DNA of 64,000 nucleotides, taken from Thermoanaerobaculia bacterium. GTDB lineage: Bacteria > Acidobacteriota > Thermoanaerobaculia > Thermoanaerobaculales > Sulfomarinibacteraceae. Location of the stretch: positions 1-64,000 of the forward strand of contig JAMOWA010000059.1 in the NCBI GenBank assembly GCA_027061805.1, given 5' to 3'. A program made the position numbers and the translations under genes. Below, in pieces: positions 15,557 to 23,015 of the stretch. Each line of letters starts with the position of its first letter. Positions within the stretch are counted from its first letter, which is position 1. The notes under the pieces are model-generated. The model saw only the letters and a list, made by a program, of their open reading frames with translations. It made no database searches and had not been told where the DNA came from.

Positions 15557-16563
15557 GGCCCGGTACGATCCCGGTGGCCATGGTGCTGGCGGCCGGGAGG
15601 GGCCGCCGGATGCGGCCCCTGTCCGACGTGCTGCCCAAGCCTGCGTTGCCCGTGCTGGACCGTCCGGTGGTGCGCTGGGGCCTGGAGCAGGCCGCTGCGG
15701 CCGGCGTGGACCGGGCGGTGGTGAACACCTGGCACCTGGCGGGGCTCATGGAGGCCGTGGCGGCCGGGGCAGCGCCGGCCGCGCTCGGGCTCGCCTTCTC
15801 GCGGGAGCCGGTGCTCATGGGAGGAGCGGGGGCACTGTCGCTCGCAAGGGACCGGGGCCTCCTCGGGGATGCGGGACCCGTGCTCGTGGTCAACGGGGAC
15901 GGCCTGGTGGAGCTCGACCTGGAGCCCCTGGTGGAACGTCACCTGGCGTCGGGAGACCTGGTGACGCTCGCGCTCCTGCCGCACCCCGATCCCCTCCGGT
16001 GGAGCCGCGTGCTCCTGGACGGTACGGGCCGGGTGGAGGCGATCCGCGCACCCGGAGAGCCGGCGCCCGGGGAGGATCCCCGGCTCTTCCCCGGCGTGAT
16101 GCTCGTGGCCCGCGAGGCGCTGGAGGCCCTGCCGTCCGGCCCCGGGGAGACGGCCGGCCTGCTCTGGGCGCCCGCCCTGGAGCGGGGCCGGATGGGAGGC
16201 GCCGTGGTCGATGGCCGGTGGCGCGAGGTGGGGACGCCGGGGGACTACCGGCGGGCGGTGCTGGAGGCCCTCCCGCCGGAGGGCTGGATCCACCCGGGGA
16301 GCACCGTGGAGGGGGATGCGGTGGTGGACCGCTCCATGGTGGGGCCGGGGTGCAGGGTGGAGGAGGGCGCCCGGCTCGCGGGGTCCATCGTGGCCCACGG
16401 TGCGGTGGTGGGGCGGGAGACCGTGGTCCGTGACTCCATCCTCCTGGGGCCGGTGTGCGTGGGGCCGGGGGAGGTCCTGGACGGTGAGACGAGAACGGCT
16501 CCCCTGGGGGAGCCGCTCGAAGCCATGGCACGCGGTGGCCGGGCTACCGGGTCAACCCCATGA
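15553..16563 (+). CDS. NDP-sugar nucleotidyltransferase
   Basis: 336 aa. The N-terminal nucleotidyltransferase domain has the signature VLAAGRGRRMRPLSDVLPKPALPV and the metal-binding VNGDGL. The C-terminal roughly 90 residues form a left-handed beta-helix-like tail (GSTVEGDAVVDRSMVGPGCRVEEGA). It resembles mannose-1-phosphate guanylyltransferase and MurNAc-1-phosphate uridylyltransferase families; the substrate cannot be fixed from sequence. GTG start overlapping the preceding mini-ORF. Its 3' end overlaps the convergent lipoprotein gene by 20 bp. It probably supplies an activated sugar for envelope glycans. Confidence 0.8.
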   Translation: MRPGTIPVAMVLAAGRGRRMRPLSDVLPKPALPVLDRPVVRWGLEQAAAAGVDRAVVNTWHLAGLMEAVAAGAAPAALGLAFSREPVLMGGAGALSLARDRGLLGDAGPVLVVNGDGLVELDLEPLVERHLASGDLVTLALLPHPDPLRWSRVLLDGTGRVEAIRAPGEPAPGEDPRLFPGVMLVAREALEALPSGPGETAGLLWAPALERGRMGGAVVDGRWREVGTPGDYRRAVLEALPPEGWIHPGSTVEGDAVVDRSMVGPGCRVEEGARLAGSIVAHGAVVGRETVVRDSILLGPVCVGPGEVLDGETRTAPLGEPLEAMARGGRATGSTP

Positions 16564-17713
16564 TCTGCTCCTTGATCCTCCTGAGCTGCTCCTTGCGGTA
16601 GCGCTCGAAGTTGAGGACCTTCCCGTTCTTCACGATGTACATGATGGGGTTGTGGTGCACGTCGCCGAAGTCGTCGAAGCGGATCACGCCGGTGACGCCC
16701 GGGAAGTCCATGAGGCCGAACTGCAGGGTCTTCTTGAGCTCCTCGGTCTCGATGTACCTGGTGTTGGACAGCACGAAGAGGGCCACGCGCATGGCGTCGT
16801 AGGCGTGGGCCGCGAAGATGTCCGGCGTGATGCCGTAGCGCTCGCGGTAGGCCGCGACGAAGTGCTGCACCAGCTCGTTCTTCGACTCCGGGTCGAAGGA
16901 GGGCAGCGGGAAGTAGACCCCGTCCACCAGCTCGGTGTTGGCATCGAGCACGGCCCGGTTGTAGAAGGCCGAGGTGGCACAGATGGTCCCCTTGAACCGG
17001 TGGTTCCGGAGGAACCGGAGCACCTCCACCGTCTCCTCTGCGTAGGCGATGATGTACACCGCGTCGGGCTGGCCGGCGGTCAGGGCGTCAGCCGCCTCCC
17101 GCTTCCAGTTCACCTCGGTGAGCAGGATGCGGTTCACCACCTTGCCGCCCAGGTTCTGCTCGTACTGCTGGCGGAACTCGGGCTCCACACCCCGGGCGTG
17201 CTCCGAGCCGGAGCTGAAGATCAGCACCTTCCGCTTGCCCTGCTCCTTGTACAGGAAGGTGCCGGCCCGGGTGCCCTCCAGCTCGTCGGAGGGAAAGATC
17301 CGGTAGAAGAGCTTGCTCTTCTTGGTGAGCTCGGGGGCCGAGGCGGAGGGGGAGAGGCAGAGGATGTTCTTCTCGGCGAGCACGGGCAGCAACGCCTTGG
17401 CCACGTCACTGGTGCAGCCGCCGATGACGAAGCGGACCCCGTTCTCGTCCACGAGGCGCTCGAACTCCCGGATGCCCGTTGCGGGATCCGATGCCGAGTC
17501 CGCCCAGTGGGCGGAGAAGCCCTTGGGGAGGTCGCCCTTCTCCTGGGCCTCGTCCAGGGCCAGGTGCATGGCGTCGGACATGCTCTTGCCGTACGACGCC
17601 GCGCGACCCGACTCGGGGAGCAGAACACCCAGAACGGGGGGCTTGGCGCACCCGCTCAACATGGCGGCCGCCACCGCCACCACCAGGAAACCCTGCCGTC
17701 CACCACCTCGCAT
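16544..17713 (-). CDS. ABC transporter substrate-binding lipoprotein (LivJ-like)
   Basis: 389 aa. Type II signal peptide with lipobox LSGC near residue 21, then a periplasmic-binding-protein type 1 fold: VLGVLLPESGRAASYGKSMSDAMHLALDEA, FVIGGCTSDVAKALLPV, LTKKSKLFYRIFPSD, YGITPDIFAAHAYDAM. Family members bind branched-chain amino acids or similar small ligands. No permease or ATPase gene lies nearby, so it may be a receptor or use a distant transporter. ATG with GGGAGGTGGG upstream; a TACAAT -10 lies at 17754-17759 (minus). Confidence 0.88.
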   Translation of the reverse strand: MRGGGRQGFLVVAVAAAMLSGCAKPPVLGVLLPESGRAASYGKSMSDAMHLALDEAQEKGDLPKGFSAHWADSASDPATGIREFERLVDENGVRFVIGGCTSDVAKALLPVLAEKNILCLSPSASAPELTKKSKLFYRIFPSDELEGTRAGTFLYKEQGKRKVLIFSSGSEHARGVEPEFRQQYEQNLGGKVVNRILLTEVNWKREAADALTAGQPDAVYIIAYAEETVEVLRFLRNHRFKGTICATSAFYNRAVLDANTELVDGVYFPLPSFDPESKNELVQHFVAAYRERYGITPDIFAAHAYDAMRVALFVLSNTRYIETEELKKTLQFGLMDFPGVTGVIRFDDFGDVHHNPIMYIVKNGKVLNFERYRKEQLRRIKEQIMGLTR

Positions 17714-17753
17714 GACCCACCTCCCGCCGGAACCTGCCCTCGTTCGGGTCCTC

Positions 17754-17759
17754 ATTGTA
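17754..17759 (-). promoter_or_regulatory. Putative -10 of the lipoprotein gene
   Basis: TACAAT on the minus strand, about 40 bp before the ATG at 17713, giving a normal leader that includes the ribosome-binding site. Confidence 0.45.
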
Positions 17760-17826
17760 CGCCGTTCCGGCCCGGAGGGGAAACCCGGCCTGGGAAGCAG
17801 GGGAGCAGGTCTGTCGGGGAGAGGGG

Positions 17827-19257
17827 TCAGGCGGCGCCGCGGGCGAGGAGGACGGCGGGGACGGTCCGGAGCAGGATCCTGAGGTCCAGCCACAGGGACC
17901 AGTTGTCGATGTAGGCAAGGTCCAGCTCGATCCAGGTGTCGAAGTCGTCCAGGGCGGCCCTCCCGGAGACCTGCCAGAGGCCGGTGATGCCGGGTTTCAT
18001 GGAGAGCCGACGCCGTTGCCACCGCTCGTACCGCTCCACCTCCTCGGGCAGTGGCGGCCGGGGCCCCACCAGGGACATGTCGCCCCTGAGCACGTTGATC
18101 AGCTGGGGCAGCTCGTCCAGGGAGAAGCGCCTGAGGAGGCGCCCCACCGGTGTCACGCGGGGGTCGCGGCGGACCTTGAAGGCGGGACCGCGTACCTCGT
18201 TGAGGTGGGCCACTTCGGGAAGGCGCTCCTCGGCGTCGGGCACCATGGTGCGGAACTTGTACAGCGTGAACCGGCGGCCGTGGACCCCGCACCGCACCTG
18301 GCGGAAGAGGACCGGGCCCCGGGACGTGAGCTTGACGGCCAGGGCGATGAGGAGCATGAGGGGCGAGAGCAGGACGAGGCCCACACCGGCCGTCACGCGA
18401 TCGACGAGACCCTTGACGAACAGCGGGAACGGGGCGGCGGGCGTGGTGGTGAAGGTCAGCAGCGGGATCCCCTCCAGCTCCTCCAGGACCACACGGGCCT
18501 TCATGTGGGGGAAGTGGAGGGCCACCCGGGCCCGGATCCCCAGCTCGGAGCACAGCAGGATGGCATCCTCGAAGTCCTCCAGCTGGCGCCGGGAGAGCAC
18601 GAAGAGGACCTCGTCCACCACCTCCTCCTGGAGGAGGCGGGGCAGGTCGTCGGCGGTTCCCAGCACCGGGATGCCGTCCACCTCCTCGGGCGCCCCGCCG
18701 TTGGGGGCCACGAACCCCAGCACCTTGAGGCCCCAGTGGGGGTGGGCCCGCACGATGGAGGCCACCTCCCGGGCCCGCCGGTTGAGTCCCACCACCAGGA
18801 GCGTCCGGTAGTTGTAGCCCCGCTGCCGGATGCGGCGGGCCAGGAGGCGCAGCGCCAGCTTCTCGGCCAGCAGGAAGGCGAGGTCGAGCACGCCGAAGAG
18901 CACCAGGAATGGGCGCGAGACGAAGTCCAGCCGGAGCATCCAGCCCGTGGCGGCCAGGGCCAGGACCCCGAGGGTCACCACCTGGACCACCTGCCAGGCC
19001 TCCCGGTGGAGGCTCACCGTCCGCCGGGAGGTGTAGGCCTCCCGCGTGACCAGCAGGACGGTCCAGATGGCCAGGACCAGGGGCAGGAGCCCCAGGTACC
19101 GGCCCAGTGGGTACAGCTCGGTGGGGAAGACTCCCGGCAGGAGGGCGGGGGCGACCCGGGATCTCAGGTACCACGCCAGGAGAAAGGCGGTGGCGGTGAG
19201 GATGAGGTCGGCCGTCCACACCTGGTAGGCCACGAGGCGGGCCCGCTCCTTCAGCAC
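17827..19257 (-). CDS. Exopolysaccharide polyprenyl phosphoglycosyltransferase
   Basis: 476 aa. Four to five N-terminal membrane helices (to about residue 130), a Rossmann-like CoA-binding domain (LLVVGLNRRAREVA), then the bacterial sugar-transferase domain with a reentrant membrane helix (LVDRVTAGVGLVLLSPLML), the catalytic region FTLYKFRTM and DELPQLINVL, and MSLVGPRPPLP. It transfers a sugar phosphate to undecaprenyl phosphate, the first step of surface glycan assembly (WbaP/EpsE type). It overlaps the upstream GT4 gene by 7 bp and is the last gene of the four-gene operon starting at 22206. Confidence 0.92.
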   Translation of the reverse strand: MLKERARLVAYQVWTADLILTATAFLLAWYLRSRVAPALLPGVFPTELYPLGRYLGLLPLVLAIWTVLLVTREAYTSRRTVSLHREAWQVVQVVTLGVLALAATGWMLRLDFVSRPFLVLFGVLDLAFLLAEKLALRLLARRIRQRGYNYRTLLVVGLNRRAREVASIVRAHPHWGLKVLGFVAPNGGAPEEVDGIPVLGTADDLPRLLQEEVVDEVLFVLSRRQLEDFEDAILLCSELGIRARVALHFPHMKARVVLEELEGIPLLTFTTTPAAPFPLFVKGLVDRVTAGVGLVLLSPLMLLIALAVKLTSRGPVLFRQVRCGVHGRRFTLYKFRTMVPDAEERLPEVAHLNEVRGPAFKVRRDPRVTPVGRLLRRFSLDELPQLINVLRGDMSLVGPRPPLPEEVERYERWQRRRLSMKPGITGLWQVSGRAALDDFDTWIELDLAYIDNWSLWLDLRILLRTVPAVLLARGAA

Positions 19258-20342
19258 AGGCCCTCCAGCAGCTCCTCGTAGGCGGAGGCCACGTCATCCC
19301 AGCGGTAGCGGGCGTCCACCCGGGCCCGGGCCCGGTCGCCGAGCTCCCGGAGCCTGGCATCGTCCTCCAGGACGCCGGCCAGCAGGTCCTCGAGCCGTGG
19401 CTCGCCGTCGAATAGGAAGGCCAGCCCGGCGTCCCCCACCACCTCGCGGTTCTCCGGGGTGTCGTGGTAGAGCACGGGCCGGCCGGCCCCCATGGCCTCC
19501 ACCAGCGCCGGGTGGGTCCCCCCCACCTCGGTGGCGTGGACGTAGAGGCGGCAGTGGAAGAGGAGCTCGCGGTAGCCCTCGCCATAGATGGGTCCGGGAA
19601 GCAGGACCCTCGCGTCGGCGGCCTCGCGGACCCGCTCGAGCAGCCGGGGGGCGTAGGGCGCCCCCCCGACCATCACCAGCCGGCGGTCCCCCGGAACGTG
19701 CCTCCAGGCGGCGGCCACCCTGTCGGGGTTGTTCTCGGGTTCGAAGCGGGAGACGTAGAGCACATAGGCGCCGGGTTCCAGGCCGAGGCGCTCGAGGGTG
19801 CCGCTTCCCGACGGTGGCTCCAGGTCGCCGCCGTAGGCGATCATGCGGGAGGGGGCCCGGTAGCTCCGCCTGTAGTACCGCCGGATGACCTCGGCGTCGG
19901 TCACGAGGGCGTCGGCCATGAGGGCCGCCCACCGTTCGCACACCCGGTAGTACCAGCGCCCCGCGAGGCCCCACTTGCGCCGCTTCCGCTCCAGGCCGTC
20001 CACGTTGAGGGCCACGGGGATCCCGGCCAGCTGGAGGATCCGGATCCACGGGGCGTTGGCGGCGTTGACCATCAGGACCGCATCGTACCCCTCCCGCGCG
20101 GCGTGGAGGGAGGCCAGCAGGGTGTGGAGCACCGTCTCCAGGTGCTTGCGGCGGACGGCGGGGAGCACCACCAGGCGCATGCCACGGTGCTCCGAAAGTC
20201 CCGGATCCACGAAGCCGGTGCGGCCGTAGACGGTCACCGAGTGCCCCCGCGAGGCCAGGCGGCGCCCCAGCTCCTCGGCCAGGGTCTCGAACCCGCCGTA
20301 CCGGGCCGGGACACCTCGGCAGCCCACGATGGCCAGCTTCAC
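19251..20342 (-). CDS. Glycosyltransferase family 4 (DUF1972-type)
   Basis: 363 aa. The N-terminal signature KLAIVGCRGVPARYGGFETL is typical of DUF1972-containing rhamnosyl-/glycosyltransferases. The C-terminal GT-B half has YVLYVSRFEPENNPD and a donor-binding VGGTHPALVEAMGAGRPVL. It adds a sugar from a nucleotide donor to a lipid-linked glycan. GTG start at 20342, with GGAGGG just upstream and a GTGA overlap with the upstream gene. Confidence 0.88.
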   Translation of the reverse strand: MKLAIVGCRGVPARYGGFETLAEELGRRLASRGHSVTVYGRTGFVDPGLSEHRGMRLVVLPAVRRKHLETVLHTLLASLHAAREGYDAVLMVNAANAPWIRILQLAGIPVALNVDGLERKRRKWGLAGRWYYRVCERWAALMADALVTDAEVIRRYYRRSYRAPSRMIAYGGDLEPPSGSGTLERLGLEPGAYVLYVSRFEPENNPDRVAAAWRHVPGDRRLVMVGGAPYAPRLLERVREAADARVLLPGPIYGEGYRELLFHCRLYVHATEVGGTHPALVEAMGAGRPVLYHDTPENREVVGDAGLAFLFDGEPRLEDLLAGVLEDDARLRELGDRARARVDARYRWDDVASAYEELLEGLC

Positions 20343-21391
20343 GATCCCTCCACCGGTTCCACCCACCCCCCTCTACGGAACCAGCGGGCCACCCGTCGCG
20401 GCGGGACCCGGCGGCGCCCCAGCACCCACCTCCTGCGGAGCAGGGCCTCCCGCCGTCCCCTCCAGGCCTCCGCGAGCCCCGGCAGGGAGCCTCGCTCCAC
20501 GGTGAGGCAGGCCCCGGTCACCGCGAGGTCGCGGAGCAGCCACCAGGGGAGGCAGGCCAGGTGCCAGTGGAGGTCGGCGCAGTGGATCCTGAGCAGGAAG
20601 CGGTTGCGGACCGACAGGCGGTTGACCGCAGCCGGCTGCCGCCGGCCCCGCTCCGGCCGGAGGCCCCGCAGGTGGACGGCCACCGCCACCGGGACGAAGA
20701 GGCACCGCCACCCCCGCCACTGGAGGCGCCAGGCCAGCTCCGCGTCCTCCCGGTAGGCGAAGAAGGACTCGGCGAGCACCTGACCGTCGGGGTACCTCAC
20801 GTCCTCCAGGGCCTCCCTCCGGAACAGCGTGGCCGCCCCCGTCCCCCCGAAGACCCACGCGGGACGGCGGAGCCGGGGGCCTTCGGTCCCGCCGGCGCCC
20901 CGGTCGATGTGGCGTCCCGAGGGGGTGACCACCATGCCCGCGGCGTCCACGGTGTCCGTGGCCTCCAGGCCGGGGCCGCTCGCCCGGAGCAGCAGGCCCG
21001 TGACGCTCCCGATCTCGTGCCCGGAGGAGCGCGCGGCCACCCCCTCCAGGAGACGGGCCACATAGTCGGACCGGGGTGCGCAGTCGGGGTTGAGGAGCAG
21101 CACCCAGGGCGAGCTTCCCTCCTCCAGGCAGCGGTTGATCCCCGCAGCGAACCCCACGTTCACCTCGCTGCGGAGCAGCCTCAGGGGGAGCCGTCCCCCG
21201 AAGGCGGCGACGGTGTCCGCGCTGCCGTCGGGGGACGCGTTGTCCAGGACGGTCACGAGGGCCGGCGGCGGCTCCAGGGTCGCCACCGCCTCGAGGCAGG
21301 CGGGGAGGGTGGCGGCATGCCCGTGGGTGACCATGACCAGGTCGTACCCGGCCGCCCCGCCTCCCCGCTCCCCGGAAGAGCCGGCGCTCAC
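20339..21391 (-). CDS. Glycosyltransferase family 2
   Basis: 350 aa. GT-A fold: MVTHGHAATLPACLEAV, VLDNASPDGSADTV, NVGFAAGINR, LLLNPDCAP (DXD-like) and GTGAATLFRREAL, with FAYREDAELAWRLQWRGW as the catalytic ED(x)ElxxR block. It resembles rhamnosyltransferases, but the sugar is unknown. Basic, membrane-associating C-terminus. GTG 21391 overlaps the upstream stop (GTGA) and is preceded by GGGGAG. Confidence 0.87.
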   Translation of the reverse strand: MSAGSSGERGGGAAGYDLVMVTHGHAATLPACLEAVATLEPPPALVTVLDNASPDGSADTVAAFGGRLPLRLLRSEVNVGFAAGINRCLEEGSSPWVLLLNPDCAPRSDYVARLLEGVAARSSGHEIGSVTGLLLRASGPGLEATDTVDAAGMVVTPSGRHIDRGAGGTEGPRLRRPAWVFGGTGAATLFRREALEDVRYPDGQVLAESFFAYREDAELAWRLQWRGWRCLFVPVAVAVHLRGLRPERGRRQPAAVNRLSVRNRFLLRIHCADLHWHLACLPWWLLRDLAVTGACLTVERGSLPGLAEAWRGRREALLRRRWVLGRRRVPPRRVARWFRRGGWVEPVEGS

Positions 21392-22206
21392 CGGGGGATC
21401 TCCCCGTCCCGGGCCAGCTCGCCGGTCACGCGCCAGGTCGCGATGCGGAGGATGTCCCGGAACATCTGGAGCGAGTGTCGGACGGGCGATACCCGCGAGG
21501 CCTCCACGTGGCTCCAGCGGACCCCCACCTCGGCCACGGAGAATCCCAGCCGGCGCGCCCGTGCCAGGAGCTCCACGTCGAAGGCGAAGCCGTCCAGGCG
21601 CTGCACGGCAGCGAGGCGCCGTGCGAGCTCGCCGGGGAGCAGCTTGAAGCCGCACTGGGTGTCGTGCACGGTCTCGCCCGCCAGGAGGCGGACGAGCAGG
21701 TTGAACCCGCGGCCCATGAGGTCGCGGTACCAGGGCTGCCGGCGCTGGATGAGCCGCCGGTCCACCGCCCGGGAACCCGCCACGACGGTGCGGGGCCCGG
21801 AGGCCTCCCGGAGCCGCTCCAGCTCCTCGATGGGGCTCGCGAGGTCCGCGTCGGAGATCAGCACCCAGCGTCCGCGGGAGGCGGCCATCCCGGTCCGCAC
21901 CGCGGCGCCCTTGCCGCGGTTGACCGGGTGCCTCAGGAAGCGGACCTCCACACCCGGCGGTGTCGCGGTGGGCACGGCACGCTCCGTGCCGTCACTGGAT
22001 CCGTCGTCCACCACGACGATCTCCGAGGGGAGCCAGTCCCGCCGGTCGGCGAGCCAGGCCACGATCCGTTCCACGGTGGCGGGGAGCCTCCCCGCCTCCT
22101 GGTAGGCGGGGATCACGACGCTCAGGACAGGTTCCCGATCCTGGCGGCCTCCGGTGCGTCCGGGGGCCCGGGGAGTGGGCGGTGGAGGGGGTGATGCGGG
22201 CGTCAT
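21388..22206 (-). CDS. Dolichyl-phosphate-glucosyltransferase-like GT2
   Basis: 272 aa. A proline-rich N-terminus is followed by a GT2 domain: LSVVIPAYQEAGRLPATV, VVVDDGSSDGTE, NRGKGAAVRTGM, ISDADLASP (DXD) and DTQCGFKLLPGELARRL. The pattern matches ALG5/dolichol-phosphate glucosyltransferase-like enzymes that charge a polyprenyl phosphate. First gene of the polysaccharide operon. The minus-strand -10 TACCAT lies 11 bp upstream; no strong ribosome-binding site. Confidence 0.88.
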   Translation of the reverse strand: MTPASPPPPPTPRAPGRTGGRQDREPVLSVVIPAYQEAGRLPATVERIVAWLADRRDWLPSEIVVVDDGSSDGTERAVPTATPPGVEVRFLRHPVNRGKGAAVRTGMAASRGRWVLISDADLASPIEELERLREASGPRTVVAGSRAVDRRLIQRRQPWYRDLMGRGFNLLVRLLAGETVHDTQCGFKLLPGELARRLAAVQRLDGFAFDVELLARARRLGFSVAEVGVRWSHVEASRVSPVRHSLQMFRDILRIATWRVTGELARDGEIPR

Positions 22207-22217
22207 GTCCGGTCCCG

Positions 22218-22227
22218 ATGGTACAAT
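22218..22227. promoter_or_regulatory. Overlapping divergent -10 elements (GT2 operon / DUF4177-like gene)
   Basis: ATGGTACAAT gives TACCAT on the minus strand (11 bp before the GT2 ATG) and TACAAT on the plus strand (38 bp before ATG 22266). The two hexamers share the central TA. Confidence 0.5.
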
Positions 22228-22265
22228 GCCGGGGTCCAGAACGGCGATTCGGGAGGGAGGCTGGC

Positions 22266-22457
22266 ATGGACGACGTGCGCTGGGAGTACAGGATCATCAA
22301 CATCCGTTCCGAGAACTACCGCCTGGATCCCACCTACGACGTGGAGCTGAACAGGCTCGGCGACGACGGCTGGGAGCTGGTCGCCATCACGGCCATCAAC
22401 TTCAAGACGGGGGCCACCGACCACATCGGCATGGTGTTCAAGCGGCAGAAGCGCTGA
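22266..22457 (+). CDS. Small DUF4177-like protein
   Basis: 63 aa. The pattern WEYRIINI...LNRLGDDGWELVAIT....IGMVFKRQKR matches the small DUF4177 family, whose function is unknown. ATG 22266 is preceded by GGGAGGGAGG. Transcribed alone from the divergent promoter at 22218-22227. Confidence 0.75.
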   Translation: MDDVRWEYRIINIRSENYRLDPTYDVELNRLGDDGWELVAITAINFKTGATDHIGMVFKRQKR

Positions 22458-22505
22458 CGCCCGTCACCCGGCGGCGCACTGTCCGCGGCGGCCGGAAGGT
22501 ACGGC

Positions 22506-23015
22506 TCAGGTTTCCTCGTCCCCGGAGTCCAGCACTGTCAGCCGGGGCCCCCAGGCGCGGTACAGGAGGACCGCGGGAAGTCCCAGGGTGAGGGCGGAGA
22601 ACCCCTGCAGCAGGAGGGTGGTCCTGAGGCCTCCACCGAGGTGCGGCTCGCTGAAGACCAGGCCCGCCAGGAGCATCCCGGGCGTTCCCCGGCGGACGGC
22701 CATGAACGTGCCGGAGGCCAGGACCCACCACGCCAGGGCCAGGGCCCCGGCCCACGGCACCGTGGCCAGGTCCACCGGGTACCCGCCGAGGCGGAGAGCC
22801 ACCAGGATGGCGGCGCAGGGCCCCGCCATGGCCACGAGGTCCGCCCACGCGGCGATGGTGAGTCCGAGCACGGTGGGCTCACGGCCGGGACCGTCCACGG
22901 GCTTGAGGTCCGGAACGGGGACCTCCTCGCGGATGACCGGGGTGTCGTCGAGCTCGGGAAGGCGGTCCCAGCCCTCCGGGAAGAGCTCGTCTCCTGGAGG
23001 CTTGCGGCCGCTCAT
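22506..23015 (-). CDS. Small integral membrane protein (RDD-like)
   Basis: 169 aa. An acidic, proline-rich N-terminal tail (about 45 residues) is followed by three hydrophobic helices (about 50-75, 80-105, 130-155), with TFMAVRRGTPGMLLAGL between them. That loop resembles the RDD family, but the match is weak. Its ATG overlaps the stop of the TPR gene (ATGA), so it is translated with it. Function unknown. Confidence 0.6.
   Translation of the reverse strand: MSGRKPPGDELFPEGWDRLPELDDTPVIREEVPVPDLKPVDGPGREPTVLGLTIAAWADLVAMAGPCAAILVALRLGGYPVDLATVPWAGALALAWWVLASGTFMAVRRGTPGMLLAGLVFSEPHLGGGLRTTLLLQGFSALTLGLPAVLLYRAWGPRLTVLDSGDEET

Noticed and set aside
15443-15560. TGA at 15554 as a selenocysteine codon joining the mini-ORF to downstream sequence
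   Set aside because: Sequence after the TGA in that frame does not resemble any protein and is out of frame with the nucleotidyltransferase.
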